A stretch of DNA of 64,000 nucleotides from CAIKOD01 sp035505975 (GTDB lineage Archaea > Halobacteriota > Methanomicrobia > Methanomicrobiales > Methanospirillaceae), in NCBI GenBank assembly GCA_035505975.1, contig DATJQJ010000010.1, positions 1 through 64,000 of the forward strand. Reading direction: 5' to 3'. The translations under genes were made by a program, and so were the position numbers. Positions 26,410 through 35,231 of the stretch are shown here, piece by piece; positions within the stretch are counted from its first letter, which is position 1; each line of letters begins with the position of its first letter. A model generated the notes under the pieces. That model saw only the letters and a list, made by a program, of their open reading frames with translations, had not been told where the DNA came from and did not search any database.

Positions 26410-26598
26410 TCACTGGTATGGATTAAGATCGTCTATAATCTCCTTATGCGTCAGCAGCATCCGCCGGCAGCAATAACGGTCCATGCCGAGATCGTCGAGG
26501 ATCTTTTTAGGATCCTCGCCAGCATCCCGGCGTTGCTTAAACTCTTCATATGCTGGGGAAATAACTTTTCCGCAGGTGAAACATCGGACAGGTATCAT
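26410..26598 (-). CDS. rpoN: DNA-directed RNA polymerase subunit N
   Basis: A 62-residue zinc-binding subunit equivalent to Rpb10. MIPVRCFTCGKVI holds C6 and C9, and YCCRRMLLTH holds the second cysteine pair at 43-44. It lies downstream of rpsI in the operon, as in most Euryarchaeota. Its product docks on the RpoD-RpoL part of the polymerase. The ATG at 26598 has a weak ribosome-binding site. Confidence 0.97.
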   Translation of the reverse strand: MIPVRCFTCGKVISPAYEEFKQRRDAGEDPKKILDDLGMDRYCCRRMLLTHKEIIDDLNPYQ

Positions 26599-26632
26599 AT
26601 CAGTTCGATCTCGTGGTTCTCTTCTTCATCAT

Positions 26633-27034
26633 TCAACGATACGACTTCTGGAACTTCTTCCTTGCTCCACGGCCGTGCGGCTTTTTCGACTCTTTCTGCC
26701 GGGAATCATTGACAAGGAGCGTCCTGTCATAGGCAAGGTACGCATCCTTTATCTGCGGGTCGTTCGACCATTTGAGGATACTGCGTGCGAGAGCGGTCCT
26801 GATCGCCTCTGCCTGGCCCATCATACCCCCGCCCTGCACATCGATAGCCACGTCGACGCCTTCGATAGCATGCGGGACGAGGAGCAGGGGTTCGGATATC
26901 TTCATGCGCACGAGATCGGTTCCGTAGATCTCGAGCGGGACCGAATTAATCCTGACCCTGCCCTTGCCGGTCTTCATTGTCGCCCGTGCAATTGCTTTCT
27001 TCCTTTTACCGCTGGTATTTATAATTTTTACCAT
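26633..27034 (-). CDS. rpsI: 30S ribosomal protein S9
   Basis: A 133-residue archaeal S9 with the diagnostic SGKRKKAIARATMKTGKGRVRIN and the C-terminal KESKKPHGRGARKKFQKSYR. The start at 27034 was chosen because MVKIINTSGKRK is the family N-terminus and GGTGGTATC precedes it; the upstream frame continues through rplM and is not used. It lies 10 bases after rplM and 34 bases before rpoN. Confidence 0.97.
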   Translation of the reverse strand: MVKIINTSGKRKKAIARATMKTGKGRVRINSVPLEIYGTDLVRMKISEPLLLVPHAIEGVDVAIDVQGGGMMGQAEAIRTALARSILKWSNDPQIKDAYLAYDRTLLVNDSRQKESKKPHGRGARKKFQKSYR

Positions 27035-27044
27035 GATACCACCT

Positions 27045-27467
27045 CTAATATTTCGCCCCGAGGAATGTGCTGACCGCCCCGAGCGTAACGAACTGGGCAT
27101 TGTTAAGGCGGTCCATGTGGGCATCCTCGAGGATCTCCATTTCCTGCCCCAGGAATTCCGGGGGGACTCCGACATAGGTCTTGATACGCCGGAACGCCTC
27201 GACACCGCGTTCTCTCTTGTACGGCAACATGCCCCGTATCGTCCGTTTCACAATATGGTCGGGTCTTCTGGGGAAGTACGGGCCTCCTTCCGTAGATCCG
27301 CGCTGTCTTTTATGGTTGTAATTGTGGAGGACACGGGCCCTGCTTCCGGAAATGATTACTTTCTCCGCATTGACTATTGCAAACGTTTCTCCGTTCAGGG
27401 CGCGGCGGGCCACGAGGCTTGCAAGCCTGCCCAGGAGCAGTCCGTCACCATCGATGATTGTCACCAT
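27045..27467 (-). CDS. rplM: 50S ribosomal protein L13
   Basis: A 140-residue archaeal L13. GDGLLLGRLASLVARRALNGETFAIVNAEK and HNYNHKRQRGSTEGGPYFPRRPD are diagnostic. It starts 4 bases after the L18e stop with a GAGGTGA upstream and precedes rpsI. Nothing in it looks unusual. Confidence 0.97.
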   Translation of the reverse strand: MVTIIDGDGLLLGRLASLVARRALNGETFAIVNAEKVIISGSRARVLHNYNHKRQRGSTEGGPYFPRRPDHIVKRTIRGMLPYKRERGVEAFRRIKTYVGVPPEFLGQEMEILEDAHMDRLNNAQFVTLGAVSTFLGAKY

Positions 27468-27471
27468 AAAT

Positions 27472-27834
27472 TCACCTCAGAATCCTTACGTGGCTCCCTT
27501 TCGGGTGTTCCCTGACAAGTTCCTCGATGCTCATGCACTGGCCTTTCGCTCCGTTGATCTTGTCGGCAGCCGTCTGCGAAAAATTCAGCGCTGCCACCTT
27601 TACCGATGTCTCTATCATACCACCGCCAAGTACTTTGCCGGGGACAAGGATGATCTCACCGTCATTTGCGTAGCGGTTGATCTTGCTTAAGTTAACCTCT
27701 GCATACTTGCAGCTGGATGCTTCAATTTTAGTGGCGATATCCCGCCAGAGGCTTACCCCGTTTTCACGTGAAGTAGTCTTCAGCAGTGATATGAGGTTAA
27801 CCAGGCGTGGATTGGACTTAATCCTGCTTTTCAT
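27472..27834 (-). CDS. rpl18e: 50S ribosomal protein L18e
   Basis: An archaeal/eukaryotic ribosomal protein of 120 residues related to bacterial L15. I placed the start at 27834, MKSRIKSNPRLVNLIS, since GGAGGAACAGGAG lies just upstream; an earlier ATG at 27858 would overlap rpoD further. It overlaps the 3' end of rpoD by 17 bases. The AALNFSQTAADKINGAKG segment is conserved in the family. Confidence 0.95.
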   Translation of the reverse strand: MKSRIKSNPRLVNLISLLKTTSRENGVSLWRDIATKIEASSCKYAEVNLSKINRYANDGEIILVPGKVLGGGMIETSVKVAALNFSQTAADKINGAKGQCMSIEELVREHPKGSHVRILR

Positions 27835-28660
27835 CTCCTGTTCCTCCCGATATTTCATCTAGTTTTTCAACCATTTCCGATGACCGTGTCCTGACATAGG
27901 TGAGGCCCTGGAGTATGACCTCCCTGACTTTCAGGGAACCGTCACCCTCGACGACGAAAATAAAGCGGTCCTTTTCGAAAGTTACCTTAATCGCCGGTTC
28001 TTCACCGATACCGGTCCCAAGGCATGCCCGCTCGCAAAGACCGCAGAGTGAACATTCTTCGAGACGTCCTTCGACAACCCTGACGCGCCCTGCTTCTGTT
28101 TCAAGGACCGTCCTCGGGCATTCGTCAACGCACTGACCGCATCCGTCACATGAGTCCCCGATCGTGATGAGCGGGTAGTTTTTATAACCGCATGCCGATA
28201 CGGGCTGCCATTTTGCGTGCTCCCTTCCGGTCGAGAGTATCGCATGTGCTTCGACAACGACTTTCTGATCTTTCGTGAGCTTGACGACGGGGATTGTCTC
28301 GTAGGCAGGTGCCGTGGAGGGGTCCTGGGGGATCAGGTCCCTTGAATATACCATACCCGGACCTTCCACACTCATCGTGAATGTGGCTGTGCAGGCAGAG
28401 CATCCTTCTCCGCCGCAGGAACATTCCTCCCTCCTGACATAAGCCGATGAATCGGTCCTTATCGGTATGAGACCGAGGCGGTGCGCCAGCATTTCATCGA
28501 ACAGGGCACTTGTATTGTCGTAAATGCGCACCTCTTCGATCGCCAGCGTCGGGACTTCCCCGATCATCGCCCTTCGCAGGGTGTTTGCGAAGGAAGGCGT
28601 AACGGGCCCGATATGAAACCGGCAGGAGTTGTCGTCGAGCTTCGTGAACGTGATCTCCAT
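27818..28660 (-). CDS. rpoD: DNA-directed RNA polymerase subunit D with two [4Fe-4S] motifs
   Basis: A 280-residue polymerase subunit equivalent to Rpb3/alpha. It carries a ferredoxin-like insertion with two complete four-cysteine motifs: C171, C174, C177, C181 (CDGCGQCVDEC) and C203, C206, C209, C213 (CSLCGLCERAC). Four more cysteines, C80, C82, C87 and C90, lie in a loop that may bind zinc. Clusters of this type occur in some archaeal RpoD and help assemble the D-L heterodimer. Its ATG overlaps the rpsK stop by one base. Confidence 0.96.
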   Translation of the reverse strand: MEITFTKLDDNSCRFHIGPVTPSFANTLRRAMIGEVPTLAIEEVRIYDNTSALFDEMLAHRLGLIPIRTDSSAYVRREECSCGGEGCSACTATFTMSVEGPGMVYSRDLIPQDPSTAPAYETIPVVKLTKDQKVVVEAHAILSTGREHAKWQPVSACGYKNYPLITIGDSCDGCGQCVDECPRTVLETEAGRVRVVEGRLEECSLCGLCERACLGTGIGEEPAIKVTFEKDRFIFVVEGDGSLKVREVILQGLTYVRTRSSEMVEKLDEISGGTGDEKQD

Positions 28661-29052
28661 TACACTCTCCGTCCGCGCCTGCCACCCTTGGCCCTGATAG
28701 AATCATGGGGAATCGGGGTGACGTCTTCAATTCTTCCAATCCGCATTCCTGCCCTGGCCAGTGCGCGGATTGCCGCCTGTGCTCCGGGCCCCGGGCTCCT
28801 CTGTTTGCCACGTCCCGGTGCCCTGACCTTGACGTGGACACCGGTGATCCCCTTTTCCCTTGCGACCTGGGCTACGTTGGACGCCATCTGCATGGCCGCA
28901 TAGGGAGAACTCTCGTTCCGGTCCTGCTTGACCACCATGCCACCGCTGCTCTTGGTAACGGTTTCGGCGCCCGACAGGTCGGTCACGGTGATGATGGTAT
29001 TATTGAAGGATGCAAAAATATGAGCAACCCCCCATTTCTCCTTCTCTGCCAT
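28660..29052 (-). CDS. rpsK: 30S ribosomal protein S11
   Basis: A 130-residue archaeal S11. WGVAHIFASFNNTIITVTDLSGAETV and GKQRSPGPGAQAAIRALARAGMRIGRIEDVTPIPHDS are diagnostic; the basic tail ends in KGGRRGRRV. It overlaps rpoD by one base and begins 2 bases after the rpsD stop. Confidence 0.98.
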   Translation of the reverse strand: MAEKEKWGVAHIFASFNNTIITVTDLSGAETVTKSSGGMVVKQDRNESSPYAAMQMASNVAQVAREKGITGVHVKVRAPGRGKQRSPGPGAQAAIRALARAGMRIGRIEDVTPIPHDSIRAKGGRRGRRV

Positions 29053-29054
29053 GG

Positions 29055-29603
29055 CTATACCCTCCCGGTCTTCGCAATCCTTGCCCTTTCCGCATGATCA
29101 GATAAGGCGAGCGGGGATTTCCCGTAGTACGAGATCTGTGTCTCCTCGGAACGATTGACACGGTATCCCGGTATGGTCACTCTCTTGCCGTTGATTGCAA
29201 TATGCCCGTGAGTAATGAACTGCCGGGCCTGTTTCGGCGAGCGTGCAAATCCCTGCCTGTAGACTACCGTCTGGAGCCGGCGTTCGAGCTGGGCCGGGAC
29301 CTTTAACGACAGGACGTTGTCGATATCGGCGTCAGGTCCGAGGAGTCCGACACGCTGCATATGGTCGATCAGGACCGATTTCTTCTCGTTGAACACCTCT
29401 TCCGAAGTACCGGCCGACATGAGGGAAAGGAGATCTCTTGCAGCCTTCCGGTACCTGCGCAGGTGTTCCTGGGCCTTCCAGACCTCACGTTTGTTTCTGA
29501 GCCCGTACTCGATCACGAGCTTGGTCTCTTCCTGGATCCTTGTCTTTTCAAACGGCCTTTTCGGGGTCTGGTATTGTTTATGATTCTTACCGGGATATCC
29601 CAT
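29055..29603 (-). CDS. rpsD: 30S ribosomal protein S4
   Basis: A 182-residue archaeal S4 with the S4 RNA-binding domain (RLQTVVYRQGFARSPKQARQFITHGHIAINGKRVTIPGYRV) and the N-terminal KNHKQYQTPKRPFEKTR. It lies 10 bases after rpsM and 2 bases before rpsK. The size is normal for archaea. Confidence 0.97.
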   Translation of the reverse strand: MGYPGKNHKQYQTPKRPFEKTRIQEETKLVIEYGLRNKREVWKAQEHLRRYRKAARDLLSLMSAGTSEEVFNEKKSVLIDHMQRVGLLGPDADIDNVLSLKVPAQLERRLQTVVYRQGFARSPKQARQFITHGHIAINGKRVTIPGYRVNRSEETQISYYGKSPLALSDHAERARIAKTGRV

Positions 29604-29613
29604 GCATTACCAC

Positions 29614-30066
29614 CTACTCTTTCTTCCTCTTCACACCGACAGTCGTACCGGTACGGCCCGTGGACTTCGTACGCTGACCCCGTACCTTCTGCCCTGTCTC
29701 GTGCCTGATTCCCCGGTAGCAGCGGATCTTTCTCATGATGTTGATATCTTCATCAAGAGTCGTCGTTACGTCCGAACCGAATATATGACGGCTCTCACCG
29801 GTGTAGACGTCCTTGGGCCGGTTTACCATCCAGACAGGAACCCGTTCACCGTAGTTTTCCGTAACGCTTCTGAGTCGGTCTACTTCCTCATCCTTGAGAC
29901 GACCCATGATATCATGGCCGTTCACCCCGGCAAGTCTCGTTATCACAGCGGCTGTGTGTCTCCCCACACCCTTTATGCCCGTCAGTGCAACTTTGACCTG
30001 TTTCGTCCCATCGAGATCAGTGTTGCTGATCCGTACAAAGTATTTTATTTCTTCTTCCTGAGCCAT
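29614..30066 (-). CDS. rpsM: 30S ribosomal protein S13
   Basis: A 150-residue archaeal S13. I took MAQEEEIKYFVRISNTD as the start (ATG at 30066); the frame runs further upstream but that part reads through the tRNA-Ser gene. ALTGIKGVGRHTAAVITRLAG and KIRCYRGIRHETGQKVRGQRTKSTGRTG are diagnostic. It is the first protein gene of the large operon, with tRNA-Ser 31 bases upstream on the same strand. Confidence 0.96.
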   Translation of the reverse strand: MAQEEEIKYFVRISNTDLDGTKQVKVALTGIKGVGRHTAAVITRLAGVNGHDIMGRLKDEEVDRLRSVTENYGERVPVWMVNRPKDVYTGESRHIFGSDVTTTLDEDINIMRKIRCYRGIRHETGQKVRGQRTKSTGRTGTTVGVKRKKE

Positions 30067-30097
30067 CCAATCCCTCTTTACTGAGATTTGCTCTGAA

Positions 30098-30182
30098 CGC
30101 TGAGGGAGGGATTTGAACCCTCGAGTCCCAGGGGGACACAGGTTTAGCAAACCTGCGCCATACCAGGCTTGGCTACCTCAAC
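30098..30182 (-). tRNA. tRNA-Ser (anticodon GCT)
   Basis: The minus strand folds as a class II tRNA of 85 bases. Acceptor GTTGAGG pairs with CCTCAGC with one G-U pair. The anticodon arm is CAGGT-TTGCTAA-ACCTG, giving anticodon GCT (AGC/AGU codons), and a long variable arm (GTCCC..GGGAC) follows. The T arm is GAGGG-TTCAAAT-CCCTC. No intron or CCA is encoded. It lies 31 bases before rpsM in the same direction. Confidence 0.96.
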
Positions 30183-30281
30183 AGCGAATCTCGCATCTTT
30201 CGACACTCGCAGCCGACAGGCTGCTCCATGAATGGTGCTTCATAATATGGATCAGAACGGGTAATAACTCTTTGGGTATCT

Positions 30282-30301
30282 CATGACCAGGCATGAGGTC
30301 A
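30282..30301. promoter_or_regulatory. Inverted repeat upstream of the tRNA-Ser/ribosomal operon
   Basis: ATGACC and GGTCAT flank AGGCATGA, about 100 bases upstream of tRNA-Ser. It is nested with a second palindrome, TCATG..CATGA. A perfect hairpin GCAGCC-GACA-GGCTGC also lies at 30209-30224, between it and the tRNA. These could be operator or processing signals; there is no direct support. Confidence 0.25.
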
Positions 30302-30431
30302 TATATTTCGGACCTTTCAAACCCGGTTCTAGGAGTTTTCATCATGATTCTAACCCGATAGGCCCTTGCGTCTGGGGATGTTTTCTGTTCGTACGATGTA
30401 TTGATCTGGATTTTCGAACGAGTGGTTCTGT

Positions 30432-30625
30432 GAATTCTTCAATTATTTTTAATCGGCTTGTCGACAGGAGAAGGTTCCACCCCTTCCCTGTCTCTCCCCC
30501 GTCAGGATAGCCAGTGGACAGGGTCAACCGGGATTTGGAATTAATCGGTTCATTTGCAGTCCCTATCGCAACCGGGGGCACCGCAGCGGCGGGGCGGAGC
30601 CCCGGGAGCGTCACATTATCCCGAT
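30432..30625 (-). repeat. Dispersed structured repeat R4 (full length, minus orientation)
   Basis: Read on the minus strand it starts GTGACGCTCCCGGGGCTCC, contains two perfect hairpins (CGGGGC/GCCCCG and CCGC/GCGG), then GTTGCGATAGGGACTGCA, and ends with the hairpin GACAGG..GAAGG/CCTTC..CCTGTC. It is one of the best preserved copies. It lies downstream of the deoxyhypusine synthase gene and upstream of tRNA-Ser. The stretch 30183-30707 has no protein gene. Confidence 0.88.
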
Positions 30626-30707
30626 TTCCTTAAATCATACAAGATGAAGAATATCAGCAAAAGAAACTTCACTTAATTAATGATTCAACAGAGCCGGATT
30701 TTACAAA

Positions 30708-31673
30708 TTATTTCTTTCCACGCCGTACATTTCCGGCGATCAGGGCCGATGTTACCAGCGGCAGGGCGATCGTGGCATCGCAGAAACACTGGACCCGGGG
30801 TGAATGGACCGCTTCCTTGCCCCAGCTGATCGCCTCTTCGAACGTACAACCGGAAAGGCCACCCCAGTGAGGTGCATCGGTCGTATACTGGACCGCATAC
30901 GCATGCCCGCCCTGGGTCCCGCCATAGACATCGGCGATGACCTGGGTCTGCTGGATGAAATTTTTCGGGACACCTCCGCCTAAATACACGACGCCTGTTT
31001 TTTTGGAGCATTCCACAATCCCGGCGATCTCATCAACATCGGCCAGCTGGTCAATATCCACCCGGGTCCCATCCCGGCGGGCCATGAGAAGACCGATGCC
31101 GATCGAAGAGTCACAGAGGGCCGGGATGAATATCGGGACATCGTGTTCCACCGCACTCGCAATGACCGACCGTCCATCGGGTTTTTTCCGGACCATCCAT
31201 TCCCCCCATTGCCTGATAAACTCCCTCGAAGATCCGTTGAAAGGTTCGACCTCCTTTGCGAAATCTGCGAACTGCCGGTCGATGCTGCGGAACTGCTCTT
31301 CATAGGCGAATACGTCATAAATCCGGTCTATGCCCTCCGAATACAGGTGTCCGTCGTCCACGTGGTGGTGACCAAGATAGTGCCGGACCCCCAGGTGTTC
31401 GCAGGCGTCATGAAAAATATTGGCTCCCGTAGACACGAGGACATCGATATAGCGACGTTCCACCAGTTCGATAATACAGTTCTGCATTCCGGCGGGGATC
31501 ATCGCTCCGGAAAGACCCATCAATATCGTGCATTCCGGATCCCTGATCATTTCAGCCCATACAGAAACCGATTCACCAAGTTTCCTTCCCTGGAACCCGG
31601 TCCGGCTCATGCCTTCGAGGAGCCGGGAAATTTCCCCCGTCGGGACAACTGGTTCGGTCGGTTTCATGGGCAT
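30708..31673 (-). CDS. dys: Deoxyhypusine synthase
   Basis: A 321-residue NAD-dependent enzyme that makes deoxyhypusine on translation factor aIF5A from spermidine (or agmatine in some archaea). The reactive lysine lies in EEAISWGKEAV, matching the conserved SWGK loop, and LGGGVPKNFIQQ and ILMGLSGAMIPAGMQ are NAD-site motifs. The start may be the ATG at 31673 or 31667. It is followed downstream only by the R4 repeat. The upstream neighbours are CBS genes in the same direction. Confidence 0.94.
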   Translation of the reverse strand: MPMKPTEPVVPTGEISRLLEGMSRTGFQGRKLGESVSVWAEMIRDPECTILMGLSGAMIPAGMQNCIIELVERRYIDVLVSTGANIFHDACEHLGVRHYLGHHHVDDGHLYSEGIDRIYDVFAYEEQFRSIDRQFADFAKEVEPFNGSSREFIRQWGEWMVRKKPDGRSVIASAVEHDVPIFIPALCDSSIGIGLLMARRDGTRVDIDQLADVDEIAGIVECSKKTGVVYLGGGVPKNFIQQTQVIADVYGGTQGGHAYAVQYTTDAPHWGGLSGCTFEEAISWGKEAVHSPRVQCFCDATIALPLVTSALIAGNVRRGKK

Positions 31674-31830
31674 CCGGAGTAATTATTGCCTCCGGTTGCT
31701 ATTAATGCTTCCCGAATCCGGGGCAACTGGCTGGAAAAGCCGTAAATTTCTCTCGGAATGAAAACGATTCCACCATGGCCCCCTACACCACAGGCCTGAA
31801 AAACAGAAGGGGCCCTGAAAGAAGACCCCT

Positions 31831-32607
31831 TTATAACGCTTTTATCAGCGAATTCCGGGTAATGAGGCCCTTTAAATCCCCATCTTCAATGACCGGGACC
31901 GTGCTGATATTTTTCTGCACCATCATATCGATCACCTGTTTGATCTTTGCATCGCCACCGACGGAGATCAGGGAAGTGCTCATGATATCCCTGACGAGCA
32001 GGTTGCGTATGCGGTGGTCCTGGTGACGGTCCTCTACTACTTTTCTGAACTTCCTCATCGCGGTGGCCACGTCTGTTTCGGTTACGATGCCGATGACCCG
32101 GTCACCTTCTGTCACGATGAAACGGTGAATATTGTCATCCATCATGCGCCTTCTCATATGAACGACCCGCTCTTCGGCATCAATGGTCCAGGCTGGTTCG
32201 AGGACCTCCTGCACATTTACGTCAGGCTGGAGGAACTTAAGCAGATTTTCTGCAGACACCTGCCCGATAAGCCGGTGTTCGTCGTCGTATACGACAACAA
32301 GCTTGTAGTGCTGGAGCAATGGAACGAGCACATCGATATCCTGGTCCGGGTACACGGTAGTGAAATCTTCTTCCATCGAATTCGATACGTGAATCGAGGA
32401 GGGTGAAAGGGAAGAATTTCTTTTACTCCCGAGACTTTCCGCAATTGTCCTCCGTGATACAGTCCCGACCACCGTGCTGTTATTCACAACGATCAGGGGA
32501 TCGACCGATTCGGCAAGCATTTTATCGAGTGCTTCGGTGATTGCAGCAGATTTCGCAATCGTCACCGGCTTTGCCATTATATCCCTGATAACAACATCTT
32601 CGCTCAT
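31831..32607 (-). CDS. CBS-domain protein with four CBS motifs
   Basis: A 258-residue protein made of four CBS motifs in tandem, each ending in a pattern such as VIGIVTETDV or LKGLITRNSL, with no other domain. CBS pairs usually bind adenine nucleotides or S-adenosyl compounds and act as energy or metabolite sensors. The ATG overlaps the upstream CBS gene stop by four bases. It is the last of five CBS genes in a row. The ligand and the regulated target are not evident. Confidence 0.92.
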   Translation of the reverse strand: MSEDVVIRDIMAKPVTIAKSAAITEALDKMLAESVDPLIVVNNSTVVGTVSRRTIAESLGSKRNSSLSPSSIHVSNSMEEDFTTVYPDQDIDVLVPLLQHYKLVVVYDDEHRLIGQVSAENLLKFLQPDVNVQEVLEPAWTIDAEERVVHMRRRMMDDNIHRFIVTEGDRVIGIVTETDVATAMRKFRKVVEDRHQDHRIRNLLVRDIMSTSLISVGGDAKIKQVIDMMVQKNISTVPVIEDGDLKGLITRNSLIKAL

Positions 32608-33446
32608 TTTGCCACATCCTGTATGATATCATCTCTTTTAAGGATTCCTTTGATCTCGTTTCCATCGACAACAACAAGGCTGCTGACATGTCCTCGACGC
32701 ATCTGCTCAACTGCCTCCTTCACCGGGGCATCTGAAGCAATAGTCAGGACGGGCCGGGACATGACATCTTCTGCAATTGCAGAAAGCGAAACGACGTCCC
32801 GGTAATGTTTTCTCCCCGCTGATTCATCCTTCCGGAGCATCGTGATCTCCTTTTCAGGGACGCCGTTGCTCCTGCCCTCGGGGTACCTGAAAAATGCAAG
32901 GTTGCTTTCGCCGATGATCCCTGCCAGGGTCCCGTCATTGTTCACGACGACCAGCTTGTCGTTCCGCTCGCACATCGTGTCAATCACATGGTCGAGCGAA
33001 TGGTACCGGCTGATCTGAACGGCATCTTCCATCATGTCGCTAACCGTTTCCTTCAGGTTCCCTGCAAGCGACGATTTGAGAAGGTCCGACTTGGTGACAA
33101 TCCCGGCAATACTCCCGCCATCGAGTATCGGAATGCCGCTGATGCAACTTCCGACCATCAGCCCGGCAAGGTCCCTTACTGGTGTATCGGGCCCTGCATA
33201 ACAGGGATCGGCGGTCATCAGGATAGAAACGGGGACCAGGTCCACAGGTCTCCGTTTCCAGAGGGGTTCAGTCTGGCGGAGCCGGTATCCGATATCTTTT
33301 TTCGTGATAATCCCGGTCATTACGGATCCGTCCATTACCGGAAGGCGTGAAATTTTATGTTTTATCATCAGCTTCCTTGCATGAGCTACGGTCTCAGTCA
33401 TTGAAACCACAAAAACAGGGCTTGTCATAATGTCCGATGCAATCAT
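32604..33446 (-). CDS. CBS-domain protein with four CBS motifs
   Basis: A 280-residue protein of four CBS motifs (e.g. IMTSPVFVV, VMSRPVLTI), starting at the ATG at 33446; an earlier in-frame start lies inside the upstream gene. It follows the neighbouring CBS gene stop by one base and overlaps the next gene by an ATGA. A short non-CBS linker rich in charged residues (about residues 185-215) separates motifs 3 and 4. No catalytic domain is present. Confidence 0.92.
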   Translation of the reverse strand: MIASDIMTSPVFVVSMTETVAHARKLMIKHKISRLPVMDGSVMTGIITKKDIGYRLRQTEPLWKRRPVDLVPVSILMTADPCYAGPDTPVRDLAGLMVGSCISGIPILDGGSIAGIVTKSDLLKSSLAGNLKETVSDMMEDAVQISRYHSLDHVIDTMCERNDKLVVVNNDGTLAGIIGESNLAFFRYPEGRSNGVPEKEITMLRKDESAGRKHYRDVVSLSAIAEDVMSRPVLTIASDAPVKEAVEQMRRGHVSSLVVVDGNEIKGILKRDDIIQDVAK

Positions 33447-33447
33447 G

Positions 33448-34392
33448 TTACGACTCCCTTGCAAAGGCTTTTACCAGGTCAAATTCAGTCACAAGGCCGA
33501 TAAGACGGGCATTCTCTATAACCGGAAGTGCCCCGACGCTCCGTTCGACCATTTCCCTGGCGACATCGTTGATGTTCCTGTCGGGTCCCGTGGTATACAG
33601 GTTTCCTGAAACCAGGTTCCTGACGGGCATTGCCATGAGCTCTTTCACGTTCCCGGTTTCCATGCGGGTGAAGATCTTCCGGTCCCCGAAGTACCGAAGG
33701 ATGTCCGATGTGGTTATGATACCGAAGAGCACATCGTCGCTTACTACGGGGAGCCTCCTGAACCGGTGCTTTGTCATGTCCCGGGTGACTTCGCCGATCG
33801 TGGCATCGGGATTCGTGACCCGCAGTGCAGTTGACATGACATCCTCGGCGGTTTTATCGATGTTCTCACCGGCAAGTGTTTTCATGACATCCCTCTCGGT
33901 CACAATCCCGGTTACCCGCTCGCCCTCGCCTATGATGGGAAGCCCGCCGATCATCCGGTTCATGATAATTTCCAGGGCGTCAGCGATGCCTGATGATTCA
34001 GGCAGCGTTGTCAGCTGGGTTGTCATGATCGTCCTGATGCTTTCGTTAACCGCAGCGAGCAGGTTACCCTCGTGCTTGACCTTGACGAGGTTATATTTGT
34101 CACCTCCTCCGAGGAAGTTGATAATATCGCCTGATGTGACGATGCCCCTGAGTTTCCTGCTCCCCGGATCAATCACCGGAAGCCTCCGGAATCCGCATTT
34201 CGTCATGGTCTCGACCGCCGATAAGATTCTCATCGTAGGCGGAACAGAGATCACATTCCGGGTCGCGATCGCCATAATTTCCCCTTCATGGGTGACGATG
34301 TGTGATTTGAATTCCACTGGCCCCCGGTCGAGAGAACCCGGGGTCCGGGGGGCTTTCTCTATTTTTTTTATCGATCGATCATGCTGGCTCAT
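33448..34392 (-). CDS. CBS-domain protein with four CBS motifs and an N-terminal extension
   Basis: A 314-residue protein. The first 30 residues (basic, RSIKKIEKAPRTPGS) are not part of a CBS motif, and four motifs follow (GIVTSGDI, GIVTERDV, GIITTSDI, GLVTEFDL). It lies 83 bases downstream of the next CBS gene and 1 base before the following one. The longer N-terminus could be an alternative start artefact, since a later methionine precedes the first CBS motif. Confidence 0.9.
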   Translation of the reverse strand: MSQHDRSIKKIEKAPRTPGSLDRGPVEFKSHIVTHEGEIMAIATRNVISVPPTMRILSAVETMTKCGFRRLPVIDPGSRKLRGIVTSGDIINFLGGGDKYNLVKVKHEGNLLAAVNESIRTIMTTQLTTLPESSGIADALEIIMNRMIGGLPIIGEGERVTGIVTERDVMKTLAGENIDKTAEDVMSTALRVTNPDATIGEVTRDMTKHRFRRLPVVSDDVLFGIITTSDILRYFGDRKIFTRMETGNVKELMAMPVRNLVSGNLYTTGPDRNINDVAREMVERSVGALPVIENARLIGLVTEFDLVKAFARES

Positions 34393-34475
34393 GTATTCAC
34401 AACCTTGCTATTTTCCATTCCATTTATCCTCTGATTTGAGAGATCAATGCCGCAGGAAAACGATAAATACAATTC

Positions 34476-35231
34476 CTACGGCATTGCAAGCCCTTTCAGT
34501 ACATCATGGCGATCGAGGATCCCCCTGATGCTGCCTGATTCCACTACCGGTACGCGGCTGATATCGTGCCTGACCATTAATGCCGCTGCAGACTGGATTG
34601 GTTCGTCTGGCTGGACTGTAACGACATCCTTTGCCATCAATGTTTCCACGGGTACGGCAGCTCCGGTTTCCAGTGCTGCCCGTATCCTGCCTGCTTTCAG
34701 AATGTCCCTCCTTGATATAATACCCAGTATTTTATTCTTCTTCACGACAGGAAACGCAGTAAATCCACTTTCCACGATGAGGCTGTAGATCTTTTGGATC
34801 GGGTCACCGGGTGCGCACATCACCACGTTCCGCGACATGTACTGGGAAACCGAGCCGCGGAGTTCGTGGCGTGTAATGATAATCGGGAAGAGATCCGAGA
34901 GTAGCACTCCACCCTGGATATTCATCTGGCCGTTAACGACACAGGCACTGTCGGTCCGATAGTTCTTAATGGCGCGGACCGCGTCCTCGATAGGCGTATC
35001 GCAGGTGACCGACGCCGCCTCCTTGACAAAACCCTCGACGGTTACGTTCGATTTCGTCGCTGTTACCCGAAGGACATCGGTGAGGTCGATAAAGCCTGTC
35101 AGTTTCTTCCGGTCGTCAAAAATATAGATTTCCCGGAAAGCATCGTCCCGGAGCACCTGTCTTGCTTTTGTCACCGTCTCGGAACATTTGAGTTTTGGCA
35201 CCTCAACCATAAAGTCTGCGACGAGTTTCAT
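34476..35231 (-). CDS. CBS-domain protein with four CBS motifs
   Basis: A 251-residue protein of four CBS motifs; the second (VEGFVKEAASVTCDTPIED) is the most diverged. Its ATG overlaps the upstream CBS-zinc-ribbon gene stop by one base, so the two are cotranslated. As with its neighbours, no effector domain is present, so it may act by binding a partner protein. Confidence 0.92.
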   Translation of the reverse strand: MKLVADFMVEVPKLKCSETVTKARQVLRDDAFREIYIFDDRKKLTGFIDLTDVLRVTATKSNVTVEGFVKEAASVTCDTPIEDAVRAIKNYRTDSACVVNGQMNIQGGVLLSDLFPIIITRHELRGSVSQYMSRNVVMCAPGDPIQKIYSLIVESGFTAFPVVKKNKILGIISRRDILKAGRIRAALETGAAVPVETLMAKDVVTVQPDEPIQSAAALMVRHDISRVPVVESGSIRGILDRHDVLKGLAMP

